Origin: Collinsella sp.
GTDB lineage: Bacteria; Actinomycetota; Coriobacteriia; Coriobacteriales; Coriobacteriaceae
Direction: 5' to 3'
DNA length: 9,451 nucleotides
Assembly (NCBI GenBank): GCA_014871605.1
Contig: WGSQ01000062.1
Coordinates: 1 to 9,451 of the forward strand
Both the position numbers and the translations under genes were made by a program. Below, in pieces: positions 1 through 5,916 of this stretch (its first letter is position 1; each line of letters begins with the position of its first letter). The notes below the pieces were generated by a model that was not told the DNA's origin, did no database searches, and saw only the letters and a list, made by a program, of their open reading frames with translations.

Positions 1-23
1 AGATTGCCGCTCTGGCGGGCTTG

Positions 24-110
24 CAGCGTCGACCGGTCCGTCGTTCGTTAGAACGACGGAACCAAAGGCGCAGCGTCGAGCCGTTACGCGGTTTGGTAAA
101 ACCGCGTAAC
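24..110. repeat. Two tandem CAGCGTCGA-plus-hairpin units after the GntR gene
   Basis: CAGCGTCGA occurs at 24-32 and 71-79. Each copy is followed within a few bases by a perfect hairpin. The first has stem CCGTCGTTC (38-46) with GAACGACGG (51-59) and loop GTTA; the second has a 12-bp stem GTTACGCGGTTT (83-94) with its complement (99-110) and loop GGTA. The stem sequences differ while the layout is the same. The second hairpin touches the GntR stop codon (111-113). Neither is followed by a T run on either strand. Nothing else is recognisable in 1-110. Confidence 0.7.
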
Positions 111-830
111 TTACATGACCATGACGTAGCGCGATCCCACGTAGTACTGCTTACCCATCAAAACCGGCTCGTCATCGGGACCGGTAAAGCCGGCACGCAG
201 GTTGAGCAGCGGATCGTGCGGAGCAATGCCCAGCTCGGCCGCCTGCTCGGCGTTAGCTCGAACGGCCTCGACCGTACGGTAGCCAACCGAGACAATCGGC
301 GTTCCGCCAACACGCTCGACCTCGGCAAAAATCGACTTGTCCTCAAGATCGGCCGTCAACAGCTCACGGTAGGCGTCAAACGGCACAAAGATGTTCTCCT
401 CAAAGATGGGCTCGCCGTCGGCCGTACGCACGCGCTTGATATGCAGCAGCAGCGCATCCTTCTGCAGGCCAAAGAACTCCATCTCGTTTTGGCGCGCCGG
501 AACGATCTGGCGATCGATCACGTGCGCACCGGCCTTCATGCCGTTGCCGGCACACAGCGCGGTAAACGTCTGCAGCGTCGAGGCGTGAAACTGGCGGTTG
601 ATGTGCGGCGTGGAGACAAAGGTGCCGCGGCCCTGCTGCTTAACCAGGTAACCATCGGAGCACAGCTCCTCGACAGCGCGGCGCACCGTAATACGGCTCA
701 CCTCGTACTGCTCGGCTAGTTCAAGCTCGGACGGAATACGCTCCTTGGGTGCATAAACACCTTTCTCGATCGCATCCTTGATTTCGTCATAAATCTGCTG
801 GTAAAGCGGTGCATTTTTGGGCGCAGGCAT
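111..830 (-). CDS. GntR-family (HutC subfamily) transcriptional regulator
   Basis: This 239-residue protein is a cytoplasmic DNA-binding repressor or activator whose ligand is probably a sugar phosphate or amino-sugar-like effector. The N-terminal winged helix-turn-helix spans about residues 7-75: it opens with PLYQQIYDEIKDAI, then RIPSELELAEQYEVSRITVR (31-50), and ends in the typical G-R-G-T-F-V (67-72). A UTRA effector domain follows (about 95-235), with the family-type segments E-x-I-F-V-P-F and the C-terminal YYVGSRYVM strand. The length is normal for HutC-type regulators. The ATG at 830 is chosen because it starts the conserved N-terminus; its ribosome site (AAGAG, about 10 nt upstream) is weak. 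It is not next to the PTS operon, but its own upstream region shares a 10-base motif with the PTS promoter, so autoregulation and control of the PTS are plausible. The ligand is unknown. Confidence 0.93.
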   Translation of the reverse strand: MPAPKNAPLYQQIYDEIKDAIEKGVYAPKERIPSELELAEQYEVSRITVRRAVEELCSDGYLVKQQGRGTFVSTPHINRQFHASTLQTFTALCAGNGMKAGAHVIDRQIVPARQNEMEFFGLQKDALLLHIKRVRTADGEPIFEENIFVPFDAYRELLTADLEDKSIFAEVERVGGTPIVSVGYRTVEAVRANAEQAAELGIAPHDPLLNLRAGFTGPDDEPVLMGKQYYVGSRYVMVM

Positions 831-867
831 ATCTGATCACTCTTATTAAAATAGCTAAATTTCTAAT

Positions 868-882
868 ACGTATATAACGTCT
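868..882. promoter_or_regulatory. Candidate operator upstream of the GntR gene (site A)
   Basis: The 13-base inverted repeat ACGT-ATATA-ACGT lies at 868-880. It overlaps TATAACGTCT (873-882), which is identical to ten bases at the PTS promoter (6869-6878). It sits about 38-52 bases upstream of the GntR start, a usual place for autoregulation. I could not fix the promoter boxes around it. Confidence 0.4.
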
Positions 883-920
883 AGTTTCATGTTACCTCAT
901 ATTGATGAAACGATACACCC

Positions 921-970
921 TCCCTACCAAAAAGCGACAGCTTCATTTTGGTAGGTTTTATCTGGGCAAA
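921..970 (-). repeat. Hairpin repeat copy R1
   Basis: A perfect 10-bp stem CCTACCAAAA (923-932) pairs with TTTTGGTAGG (946-955) across a 13-base loop, followed by a conserved flank TTTTATCTGGGCAAA. On the minus strand it matches copies at 2231-2278 and 2910-2955 over about 48 bases. The middle base pair of the stem is T-A-type here and G-C in the 2231 copy, a compensatory change. It lies between the YitT and GntR genes. Confidence 0.8.
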
Positions 971-1010
971 CGAGAGCCCTCGAAAGCAACGGGGCTTTCG
1001 GGGGGGCTCG
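971..1010 (-). terminator. Imperfect GC-rich hairpin downstream of the YitT gene
   Basis: Arms at 971-987 and 994-1010 pair around a 6-base loop (GCTTTCG with CGAAAGC is perfect; the outer part contains mismatches or wobbles). It lies about 40 bases after the YitT stop (1050-1052). The minus-strand continuation is only GTTTGCCC, so the T run is poor and termination is uncertain. Confidence 0.4.
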
Positions 1011-1049
1011 TTCGGATGGGTTGCGCAGGACCGGCAAAATGCCAATACC

Positions 1050-2057
1050 CTACTTGCCGTCGTCCTGCTGCAGGCTGTCCTGTTCGCTGAGGCGCGCCTG
1101 CCTGCTGGCCATGCGTGCGGGCTTGTCGGGATCGGGAACGGCCGTGGGCATGGGCTCGTCGACATGACCGCCCCACCAGCCGCCCACAAAGTTGAGCGTG
1201 TGGAACACGTTGATCACGGCGCCGGGATCAACGTCGCACACCAACTTGATAATGTCCTGGCTCTCGTAGGTCGAGACAACGGTGTTCAGCAGGTACATCT
1301 TTTCGCGGCTGTATCCGCCGACGACCTCGGCGCAGCTAATGCCGTGCTGAAAATGGTTTACGTAGGCAGTCATGACCTCGTCTGCCTTACGCGTCGTGAT
1401 CTGCAGCGTCACGCGATCGTAGCGACGATAGAAACTGTCGATGGTCTTGGTCGAAATAAACTGGAACACGATGGAATACGCCGCCTTGTCCCAGCCAAAC
1501 ATAAAGCCAAAGATCGCCAGGATAAAGCAGTTGAAACCAAAGATGACGCCCCAGATGGTCTTGCCCGTGTGATTGGAAACCCACAGCGCGATAAAGTCGG
1601 TGCCGCCGGTGGATGCGCCGGACTTAAGCGCGATGGCAGCGCCCAGGCCCGAGACCACGCCACCAAAAATGATGAGCATGATCTTGTCGCCCAAAAACGG
1701 CGCGAAGTGAAAGACGTTGAGGAACAGCGACGAGAGCACGACCTGCATCATCGAGAAGATGACAAAGCGCTTGCTAATGCCGCTCCAACATAGGAGTGCC
1801 ACGGGGATGTTGAGCGCGAGCATACCGAGCGAGATGTCGATGTGAACGCCGCCCAGCGAAGTAACGCGATCGAGCAGGACCGCGACGCCGGTGAAACCGC
1901 TCGGAAGCAGGTCGGCGGGCTGAATGAACGCCTGGATCAGGAATGTCTGGAGAACGGCGGAAATGGTGACCGCCACGGCAGTAATGGCGCGGCGGACGAT
2001 GGTGAGGCGGCCGAGCACGAGCACTCGGTCCGTGAGCTGATCGATGGCGTTCGCCAC
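1050..2057 (-). CDS. YitT family membrane protein (DUF161 plus DUF2179)
   Basis: The protein has 335 residues. The N-terminal half holds hydrophobic segments at about 22-46, 52-68, 75-92, 98-118, 125-146 and 168-188, as expected for the YitT/DUF161 integral membrane module. The family-typical GASTGGTDF stretch lies at 147-155, after LPSGFTG near 51-57. The cytoplasmic DUF2179 domain follows at about 213-292, starting DRVTLQITTRKADEV and ending near NFVGGW. A charged tail of about 40 residues rich in Pro, Asp, Arg and Gln ends the protein. Function of the family is poorly known; transport has been suggested. The start is a GTG at 2057, supported by AAAGGAG on the minus strand (2063-2069), five bases upstream. 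It lies downstream of the HAD gene, but that gene's terminator intervenes, so it is probably transcribed alone. No link to the PTS locus is visible. Confidence 0.9.
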   Translation of the reverse strand: MANAIDQLTDRVLVLGRLTIVRRAITAVAVTISAVLQTFLIQAFIQPADLLPSGFTGVAVLLDRVTSLGGVHIDISLGMLALNIPVALLCWSGISKRFVIFSMMQVVLSSLFLNVFHFAPFLGDKIMLIIFGGVVSGLGAAIALKSGASTGGTDFIALWVSNHTGKTIWGVIFGFNCFILAIFGFMFGWDKAAYSIVFQFISTKTIDSFYRRYDRVTLQITTRKADEVMTAYVNHFQHGISCAEVVGGYSREKMYLLNTVVSTYESQDIIKLVCDVDPGAVINVFHTLNFVGGWWGGHVDEPMPTAVPDPDKPARMASRQARLSEQDSLQQDDGK

Positions 2058-2102
2058 GTAGGCTCCTTTCGAAGGCAGATGTAGTTGTGGGGCATGTCCG
2101 CG

Positions 2103-2134
2103 ATTGTAGCATGGAGCGTGCGGGGGCGCTTCAA
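2103..2134 (-). promoter_or_regulatory. Probable promoter of the YitT gene
   Basis: On the minus strand TGCTACAAT gives an extended -10 box (TACAAT at 2103-2108). A TTGAAG (2129-2134) could act as -35, but the 20-base spacing is long, so the extended -10 probably does most of the work. The GTG start lies about 46 bases downstream. Confidence 0.5.
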
Positions 2135-2180
2135 TTCACCCTCTCTCGACAACCATCAGAAGGACCGCGTAATGCCGCTC

Positions 2181-2220
2181 AAAAGAAAACCGCCGTGAAG
2201 AGAGCGACCACTTCACGGCG
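2181..2220 (-). terminator. Rho-independent terminator of the HAD gene
   Basis: A perfect 10-bp stem, CGCCGTGAAG (2191-2200) with CTTCACGGCG (2211-2220), has a 10-base loop. On the minus strand it is followed at once by GTTTTCTTTTG. It is 45 bases past the HAD stop, with repeat copy R2 in between. Confidence 0.85.
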
Positions 2221-2230
2221 AATTCGGCAT

Positions 2231-2278
2231 TTGCCCAGATAAAACCTGCCAAAATAAACCTGTCCCTAAATGGCAGGT
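2231..2278 (+). repeat. Hairpin repeat copy R2, overlapping the HAD stop codon
   Basis: Stem ACCTGCCA (2244-2251) pairs with TGGCAGGT (2271-2278) around a 19-base loop, preceded by the conserved flank TTTGCCCAGATAAA. It is the same element as R1 and R3 but in the opposite orientation. The HAD stop (TAG, 2266-2268) and last few codons lie inside it. Confidence 0.8.
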
Positions 2279-2895
2279 AGGATGTCGGCCAGATTGTCGA
2301 TGACAACGTCGGCGGCGGACTGATCCAGGTTGACGCCCTCGTGCGGACGCAGTGCCAGGACGCGGGCGCCGGAACGTTTGCCAGCCTCGATCCCCAAAGG
2401 CGAATCCTCGATAACCAGGCACTCGGCAGGCTCCACCCCCAGCGCCTCCATGGCACGCAGGTAGATCTCGGGGTCGGGCTTAAACGCACTGCACTCGTGA
2501 CCGCTGATGGTGTAGTCCAGCACATCGGCGATACCGGCAATCTCTACCAGCTCGTCAATGAGCTCACGATAAGACGAGCTCGCGATGGCACACTTCACGC
2601 CGCGCTCGTGCAGTGCGCGCATCACCGGCTCCGTCTGCTCGTTGAGCAGCTCGGCATACGGAACGGGGTGGTCCGGGCTGTAGACCTGCTTGTACTCCAC
2701 GCGAAGGCGCTCGCGCAGCTCAACATCGTCGGGCACCAGCGCCTCCCAAATGGCCGGCTCGTTAGACCCCGAAAGATCGGGGATCTCGTCAAAGTGGAAC
2801 CCCTTCTCCTCCATAAACGCCACGCGACGACGGTTGTAGAACCACTCGGTATCGACCAGCACGCCGTCCATGTCAAACAGCACTGCTTTGATCAT
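2266..2895 (-). CDS. HAD superfamily hydrolase, beta-phosphoglucomutase-like
   Basis: This 209-residue cytoplasmic enzyme belongs to HAD subfamily IA. All four motifs are intact: I is DMDGVLVDTE with nucleophile Asp8 and acid Asp10; II is the ASSS serine cluster (105-108); III is Lys139 in FKPDPEIY; IV is Glu163-Asp164 in VIEDSPLGIEAG. A helical cap lies between motifs I and II (about 16-90). Such enzymes are phosphatases on small sugar phosphates or beta-phosphoglucomutases; which applies cannot be told here. The ATG at 2895 is preferred over one two codons upstream because GGGAGGAG (2902-2909) then sits six bases away; the upstream ATG would touch it. The stop codon lies inside a palindromic repeat copy (2231-2278), and another copy of opposite orientation abuts the ribosome site. 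SIS1's terminator precedes the gene, so it probably has its own promoter, which I could not identify. Confidence 0.92.
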   Translation of the reverse strand: MIKAVLFDMDGVLVDTEWFYNRRRVAFMEEKGFHFDEIPDLSGSNEPAIWEALVPDDVELRERLRVEYKQVYSPDHPVPYAELLNEQTEPVMRALHERGVKCAIASSSYRELIDELVEIAGIADVLDYTISGHECSAFKPDPEIYLRAMEALGVEPAECLVIEDSPLGIEAGKRSGARVLALRPHEGVNLDQSAADVVIDNLADILPAI

Positions 2896-2909
2896 ACGCA
2901 TCTCCTCCC

Positions 2910-2955
2910 ACCTGCCAAATAGAGACAGGTTTATTTTGGTAGGTTTTATCCTGGG
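2910..2955 (-). repeat. Hairpin repeat copy R3, abutting the HAD ribosome site
   Basis: Stem ACCTGCCAAA (2910-2919) pairs with TTTGGTAGGT (2935-2944) around a 15-base loop. The single non-Watson-Crick pair is G·T on the plus strand and A·C on the minus strand. The stem base directly adjoins GGGAGGAG (2902-2909), the HAD ribosome site. The flank TTTTATCCTGGG matches R1. Confidence 0.8.
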
Positions 2956-2989
2956 TTTTGCGACGCGACAGGCGTGCCCTCCCAAGAGC

Positions 2990-3022
2990 AAAAAAGGGGA
3001 CGGGGCGCAAACCCCATCCCCT
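2990..3022 (-). terminator. Rho-independent terminator after SIS1
   Basis: An 11-bp GC-rich stem, AGGGGACGGGG (2995-3005) with CCCCATCCCCT (3012-3022), has one G-U pair in the minus-strand RNA and a 6-base loop. The minus strand continues with TTTTTT. It lies 33 bases after the SIS1 stop and marks the end of the PTS-SIS1 transcript. Confidence 0.88.
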
Positions 3023-3055
3023 CTCAATCAACCCGTAAGGTCTACTTACTTGTGA

Positions 3056-4039
3056 TTAGTAGGAAAGCTTCCACATGTAGCGACGCATGGTCAGCGGGTG
3101 CTGACGGGCCTCGGCGATCTGGTTGCCGTACTCGCGCATAACGGCGAGGTGCAGCAGCGGGTTGAAGTAGGTGACGACGCTCGCGGGCACGGCGTCAGCC
3201 AGGCCGTAGTCCTTGGAGTCGATCAGAGCGACCTTGGCGCCCATGCGCTCAAGGAAGGTGAGGGCGCGGGCGTCCATCGGACGGGTAGCGCCATCGGACA
3301 TGAAGAAGACGTAGGGCTTACCCTCGGTGGAAACCTCGAACGGGCCGTGGAAGTACTCGCCGGTGTTGTAGGCGGCGGCGTCGATCCACTGCATCTCGGT
3401 GAACAGGAAGGCGGCGTGAGAGTAAGCCATCTTCTCGGAGGCACCAGAGGCCATGAAGTAAATCATCTTGTCGTCCTTGAAGTCCTCAGCGAACTTCTTG
3501 GCGAGCTTCTTGCAGGACTGAGCAGCGTTCTCGCAGAGATCGAAGACGTTGGTGAGGCCGGTGATCATGTCGTCGTACTTGTCATAGCCCTCGGTCTGCT
3601 GAAGGATCTCGAGAGCAAGAGCGATGGCATAGCCGGGCTTCTCGCACTTGGCAGCGAAGTTGGCGTGGAAGCCGTGAACGATGACGTGGTCGGCGTCGAC
3701 GGTCAGAGCGGAGCCAGCCTTGTTGGTGAGGGAGACGACCGGGCAGTTGTGCTTCTTGGCGGTCTTGTTGGCCTCGACGGTCTCGGGCGTGGAGCCACCG
3801 AGGGAGCAGGTGATCACGAAGGTGTGCTCGTTGACCCAGGAAGGCGTGTCATAGTTGAACTCGTTAGCGGTGAAGATCTGAACGTTCAGCTTGTCCGTGT
3901 TGTTGGCCAGGAAGTACTTGGCGGGGTACAGGTCGGACATGGAAGCACCGCAGCCGACGAAGGCGACACTGTGGATCTCGTGGTTGGACAGGACGTCAGC
4001 GACGATCTGCTTAGGGAGGTTAAGGTCGATCTCGTACAT
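3056..4039 (-). CDS. SIS-domain sugar-amine 6-phosphate deglycase (FrlB/GfrE/GfrF/FraB-like), SIS1
   Basis: This 327-residue cytoplasmic protein has two tandem SIS folds. The first (about 15-150) has the phosphosugar-binding FVGCGASMSD loop (27-36) and TCSLGGSTPET (78-88); the second (about 175-310) has FMASGASEKMAYSHA (195-209). The putative catalytic pair is Glu215 (TEMQWID) and His231 (YFHGPFE), 16 residues apart, as in GlmS Glu488/His504 and, from memory, FraB Glu214/His230. It ends RRYMWKLSY, like SIS2. Family enzymes cleave 6-phosphorylated Amadori or Heyns-type conjugates, such as fructoselysine-6-P or glucoselysine-6-P, to hexose phosphate plus amine. The ATG at 4039 is chosen because AAAGGA lies nine bases upstream; an ATG three codons earlier would abut that site. 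It follows the EIID gene after a 199-nt gap containing two hairpins and ends at a clear terminator. The substrate is inferred, not shown; a general SIS isomerase is less likely. Confidence 0.88.
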   Translation of the reverse strand: MYEIDLNLPKQIVADVLSNHEIHSVAFVGCGASMSDLYPAKYFLANNTDKLNVQIFTANEFNYDTPSWVNEHTFVITCSLGGSTPETVEANKTAKKHNCPVVSLTNKAGSALTVDADHVIVHGFHANFAAKCEKPGYAIALALEILQQTEGYDKYDDMITGLTNVFDLCENAAQSCKKLAKKFAEDFKDDKMIYFMASGASEKMAYSHAAFLFTEMQWIDAAAYNTGEYFHGPFEVSTEGKPYVFFMSDGATRPMDARALTFLERMGAKVALIDSKDYGLADAVPASVVTYFNPLLHLAVMREYGNQIAEARQHPLTMRRYMWKLSY

Positions 4040-4129
4040 CTGACACATTCCTTTCGATTTTTGCGGCGCCACATTGCCGGGCGCTCGCAGGGTTACCGTG
4101 GTTTGGACCGAGTCGCCGGCCCGTTGAGG

Positions 4130-4160
4130 ATGCGACAAGGGGACTGTCCCATTGTCGCAT
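4130..4160. repeat. 31-base near-perfect palindrome between EIID and SIS1
   Basis: ATGCGACAA-G-GGGAC-T-GTCCC-A-TTGTCGCAT is a palindrome with 14 of 15 pairs and a single central base. A run of four T follows on the plus strand only, where no gene ends. On the transcribed minus strand there is no T run, so it is more likely an RNA-stability element or dispersed repeat than a terminator. Confidence 0.65.
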
Positions 4161-4173
4161 TTTGGGAATGGAA

Positions 4174-4213
4174 GCCTGCCTGGGGTATGGGATGCCAGGC
4201 AGGCCCCCGGGGG
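4174..4213 (-). other. Strong hairpin in the EIID-SIS1 spacer
   Basis: GCCTGCCTGG (4174-4183) pairs perfectly with CCAGGCAGGC (4195-4204) around an 11-base loop. It is joined by a CCCCCGGGGG palindrome (4204-4213). It starts about 26-35 bases after the EIID stop. The minus-strand tail TTCCATT is a poor T run, so partial termination or protection of the PTS mRNA 3' end are both possible. Confidence 0.55.
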
Positions 4214-4238
4214 AAAGCGGTTAGACGCTTGGTCGTGA

Positions 4239-5072
4239 CTAGGCCAGGATGCCGGCCGCGGAGAGGGCGATACCGCCCACGATGGCGATCACGAGAAGCC
4301 AACCGGTGTTGACGTTCTTCTTGATGAGCCAGTACATAAGGCCGGTGAGGCCAAGGGAGATCATCTGGGGCATCATGCCGTCCAGGATGTCCTGGATAAC
4401 GACGGTGCCCTCAGCGAACTGCAGCGGGGTGGTGGCGCCGATCAGCGTAGCGATCATGCCGCCCACGGACATAAGACCCACGATGCCGCAGACATACATG
4501 AGCTTCTCCATGAGGTCGCCGCCCTGAAGCTTGCTCAGGTACTCGTGGCCGCCCTGATAGCCCATCTTGGCTGCGAACCAAGTGATTACCACAGAGGGGA
4601 CGATGGAGATGAGCATGGCCAGGATCGGGCCCATGATGGAGCCCTGCTGAGCCAGCTGAACGCCCAGGCCAAAGGCGATGACGCGGATGGTGCCCTGGAA
4701 GAAGGAGTCACCGATGCCGGAAAGCGGACCCATGAGGGAGGTCTTGACCGCGTTGATCGAATCGGGATCGAAGTTCTCGGGATCCTTGGCGTACTCCTCC
4801 TCCATGGAGGCGGAGAGGCCCAGGATGAAAGCGCTCGTCTGCGGGGTGCAGTTGTAGAACGCCATGTGACGGTGGTAAGCCTCTTTCTTCGCAGCGAGCT
4901 GCTTGGGGTCGGACTCATCCGGATAGAGGCGATCGAGCGTGGGAACCATGCCGTAGAGGAAGCCCATGTTCATCTGACGCTCGTAGTTCCAAGAGGCCTG
5001 GATGGCCCAGGAGCGCCAGAAGAACTGGCTGACCTTCTTGTTCAGGGACACGTCCTTGGTTGCGGTTGCCAT
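4239..5072 (-). CDS. PTS mannose/fructose/sorbose family EIID subunit
   Basis: This 277-residue membrane protein works with EIIC as the sugar-translocating unit of a mannose-type PTS. The N-terminus (FFWRSWAIQASWNYERQMNM) and the segments NCTPQTSAFILG, MGPLSGIGDSFFQGTIRVI and YQGGHEYLSKLQGG are typical of EIID. Hydrophobic segments lie toward the C-terminus: about 148-170, 191-210 and 230-276. The length is normal. The ATG at 5072 is chosen because it has AAGGAGG eight bases upstream and starts the conserved MATATKDVS region; a longer frame continuing to 5189 would overlap EIIC. The upstream EIIC stop (TAA, 5086-5088) overlaps this ribosome site, leaving 13 bases between genes, so translation is probably coupled. 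The gene ends with TAG at 4239-4241, and a strong hairpin begins about 35 bases downstream. Confidence 0.95.
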   Translation of the reverse strand: MATATKDVSLNKKVSQFFWRSWAIQASWNYERQMNMGFLYGMVPTLDRLYPDESDPKQLAAKKEAYHRHMAFYNCTPQTSAFILGLSASMEEEYAKDPENFDPDSINAVKTSLMGPLSGIGDSFFQGTIRVIAFGLGVQLAQQGSIMGPILAMLISIVPSVVITWFAAKMGYQGGHEYLSKLQGGDLMEKLMYVCGIVGLMSVGGMIATLIGATTPLQFAEGTVVIQDILDGMMPQMISLGLTGLMYWLIKKNVNTGWLLVIAIVGGIALSAAGILA

Positions 5073-5085
5073 AGTGTGTTCCTCC

Positions 5086-5880
5086 TTAGTCTTCGTCGTC
5101 TTCGAGCGGATCGTAGTCGGAATCGACACCGGCGGCTGCATGGGAACCGTTGAACTTGAAGCCCATGAAGACGACAGCCAGGCACACACCGATCAGAGCG
5201 ACCGCGATGACGGACAGGTTGAGGTAAGCGGCGAGCAGGAAACCGATGAACAGGAACGGAGTCATACCCTTCTTGATCATCATGGTGAGCAGCAGAGCCA
5301 AGCCGTAGGCGGTCATGATCTTGGTCGAAACGTTAAGACCAGTGGACAGCCACTCGGGAACCATGTTGACGATGGCCTGAACCAGGTCGGTGCCAACAAA
5401 GACGGCGAGGAAGATCGGCAGGAAGTACATGATGGCGTACAGACCGGAGCCGGCGCAGATGTGCATACGGTAGGCGGTCTTGAACTTTCCGTTATCGATC
5501 GCGTTATCTGCCACATGGGTGAGGGCGGCGATGATGGAACGGAACACGATGCCGAGGAGCTGACCCAGGACGGCGACCGGGATGGCGATCGTCATGGCGG
5601 TCTCGGCAGAAGCATCGGTCAGGCACGCAAAGGCAGCGGCCACGATGCCGCCCAGGACCATATCGGGCGGAACGGCGGCGCCGACCTGCACCAGGCCCAT
5701 GGACACGAGCTCGACGGCGGCACCGACGGCAAGGCCGGTGGGCACATCGCCCAGCAGCAGACCGACGAGCGTAGCGCCAACGAGGGGCTGCTCGAAGTTA
5801 AGACGACCGAGCAGGCGGGAGTCCCACATGCAGAACACGCCGACGAGGCCGACGAGCACCGCACTGATGAACGTATTCAT
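5086..5880 (-). CDS. PTS mannose/fructose/sorbose family EIIC subunit
   Basis: This 264-residue polytopic membrane protein is the sugar channel component of the mannose-type PTS. Family features include the start MNTFISAVLVGLVGVFCMWD, the LVGATLVGLLLGDVPTGLAVGAAVELV segment (about 33-59), GAAVPPDMVLGGIVAAAFA (about 67-85) and the later FRSIIAALTHVADNAIDNG region. About eight hydrophobic stretches are present, which fits the family. The C-terminal tail is acidic (YDPLEDDED), unusual-looking but short. The ATG at 5880 has AAAGGAG about seven bases upstream. It lies 36 bases after the EIIAB stop, in a gap with a 5-bp hairpin (5898-5911), and 13 bases before EIID, so it belongs to one operon with both. 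Confidence 0.95.
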   Translation of the reverse strand: MNTFISAVLVGLVGVFCMWDSRLLGRLNFEQPLVGATLVGLLLGDVPTGLAVGAAVELVSMGLVQVGAAVPPDMVLGGIVAAAFACLTDASAETAMTIAIPVAVLGQLLGIVFRSIIAALTHVADNAIDNGKFKTAYRMHICAGSGLYAIMYFLPIFLAVFVGTDLVQAIVNMVPEWLSTGLNVSTKIMTAYGLALLLTMMIKKGMTPFLFIGFLLAAYLNLSVIAVALIGVCLAVVFMGFKFNGSHAAAGVDSDYDPLEDDED

Positions 5881-5897
5881 ACCCTTCTCCTTTCAGT

Positions 5898-5911
5898 CAG
5901 GCAAAAGCCTG
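5898..5911 (-). other. Small hairpin between EIIAB and EIIC
   Basis: CAGGC (5898-5902) pairs with GCCTG (5907-5911) around four bases in the 36-base gap between the two genes, just before the EIIC ribosome site. It could tune EIIC translation; too small for a firm call. Confidence 0.3.
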
Positions 5912-5916
5912 GTTGA

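Noticed and set aside
948..1793. Long plus-strand frames opposite the YitT gene, and similar ones at 5002-5916 and 6070-6873 opposite the PTS genes
   Set aside because: Compositional shadows rich in Asp, His, Gly and Arg with no family features; the minus-strand genes explain the region.
2896..3027. N-terminal extension of the HAD gene
   Set aside because: It would translate the SIS1 terminator and repeat R3, lacks homology to HAD proteins, and a good ribosome site supports the ATG at 2895.
4040..4138. N-terminal extension of SIS1
   Set aside because: It runs into spacer sequence and is not matched in SIS2; AAAGGA is well placed for the ATG at 4039.
4130..4163. A plus-strand Rho-independent terminator (palindrome plus TTTT)
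   Set aside because: No plus-strand gene precedes it; all supported genes are on the minus strand, where the T run is missing.
3098..4312. A 404-codon open frame on the plus strand opposite SIS1
   Set aside because: It is a mirror of SIS1 caused by strong third-position G/C bias. Its translation is low-complexity Val/Gly/Leu/Asp, and it has no recognised domain.
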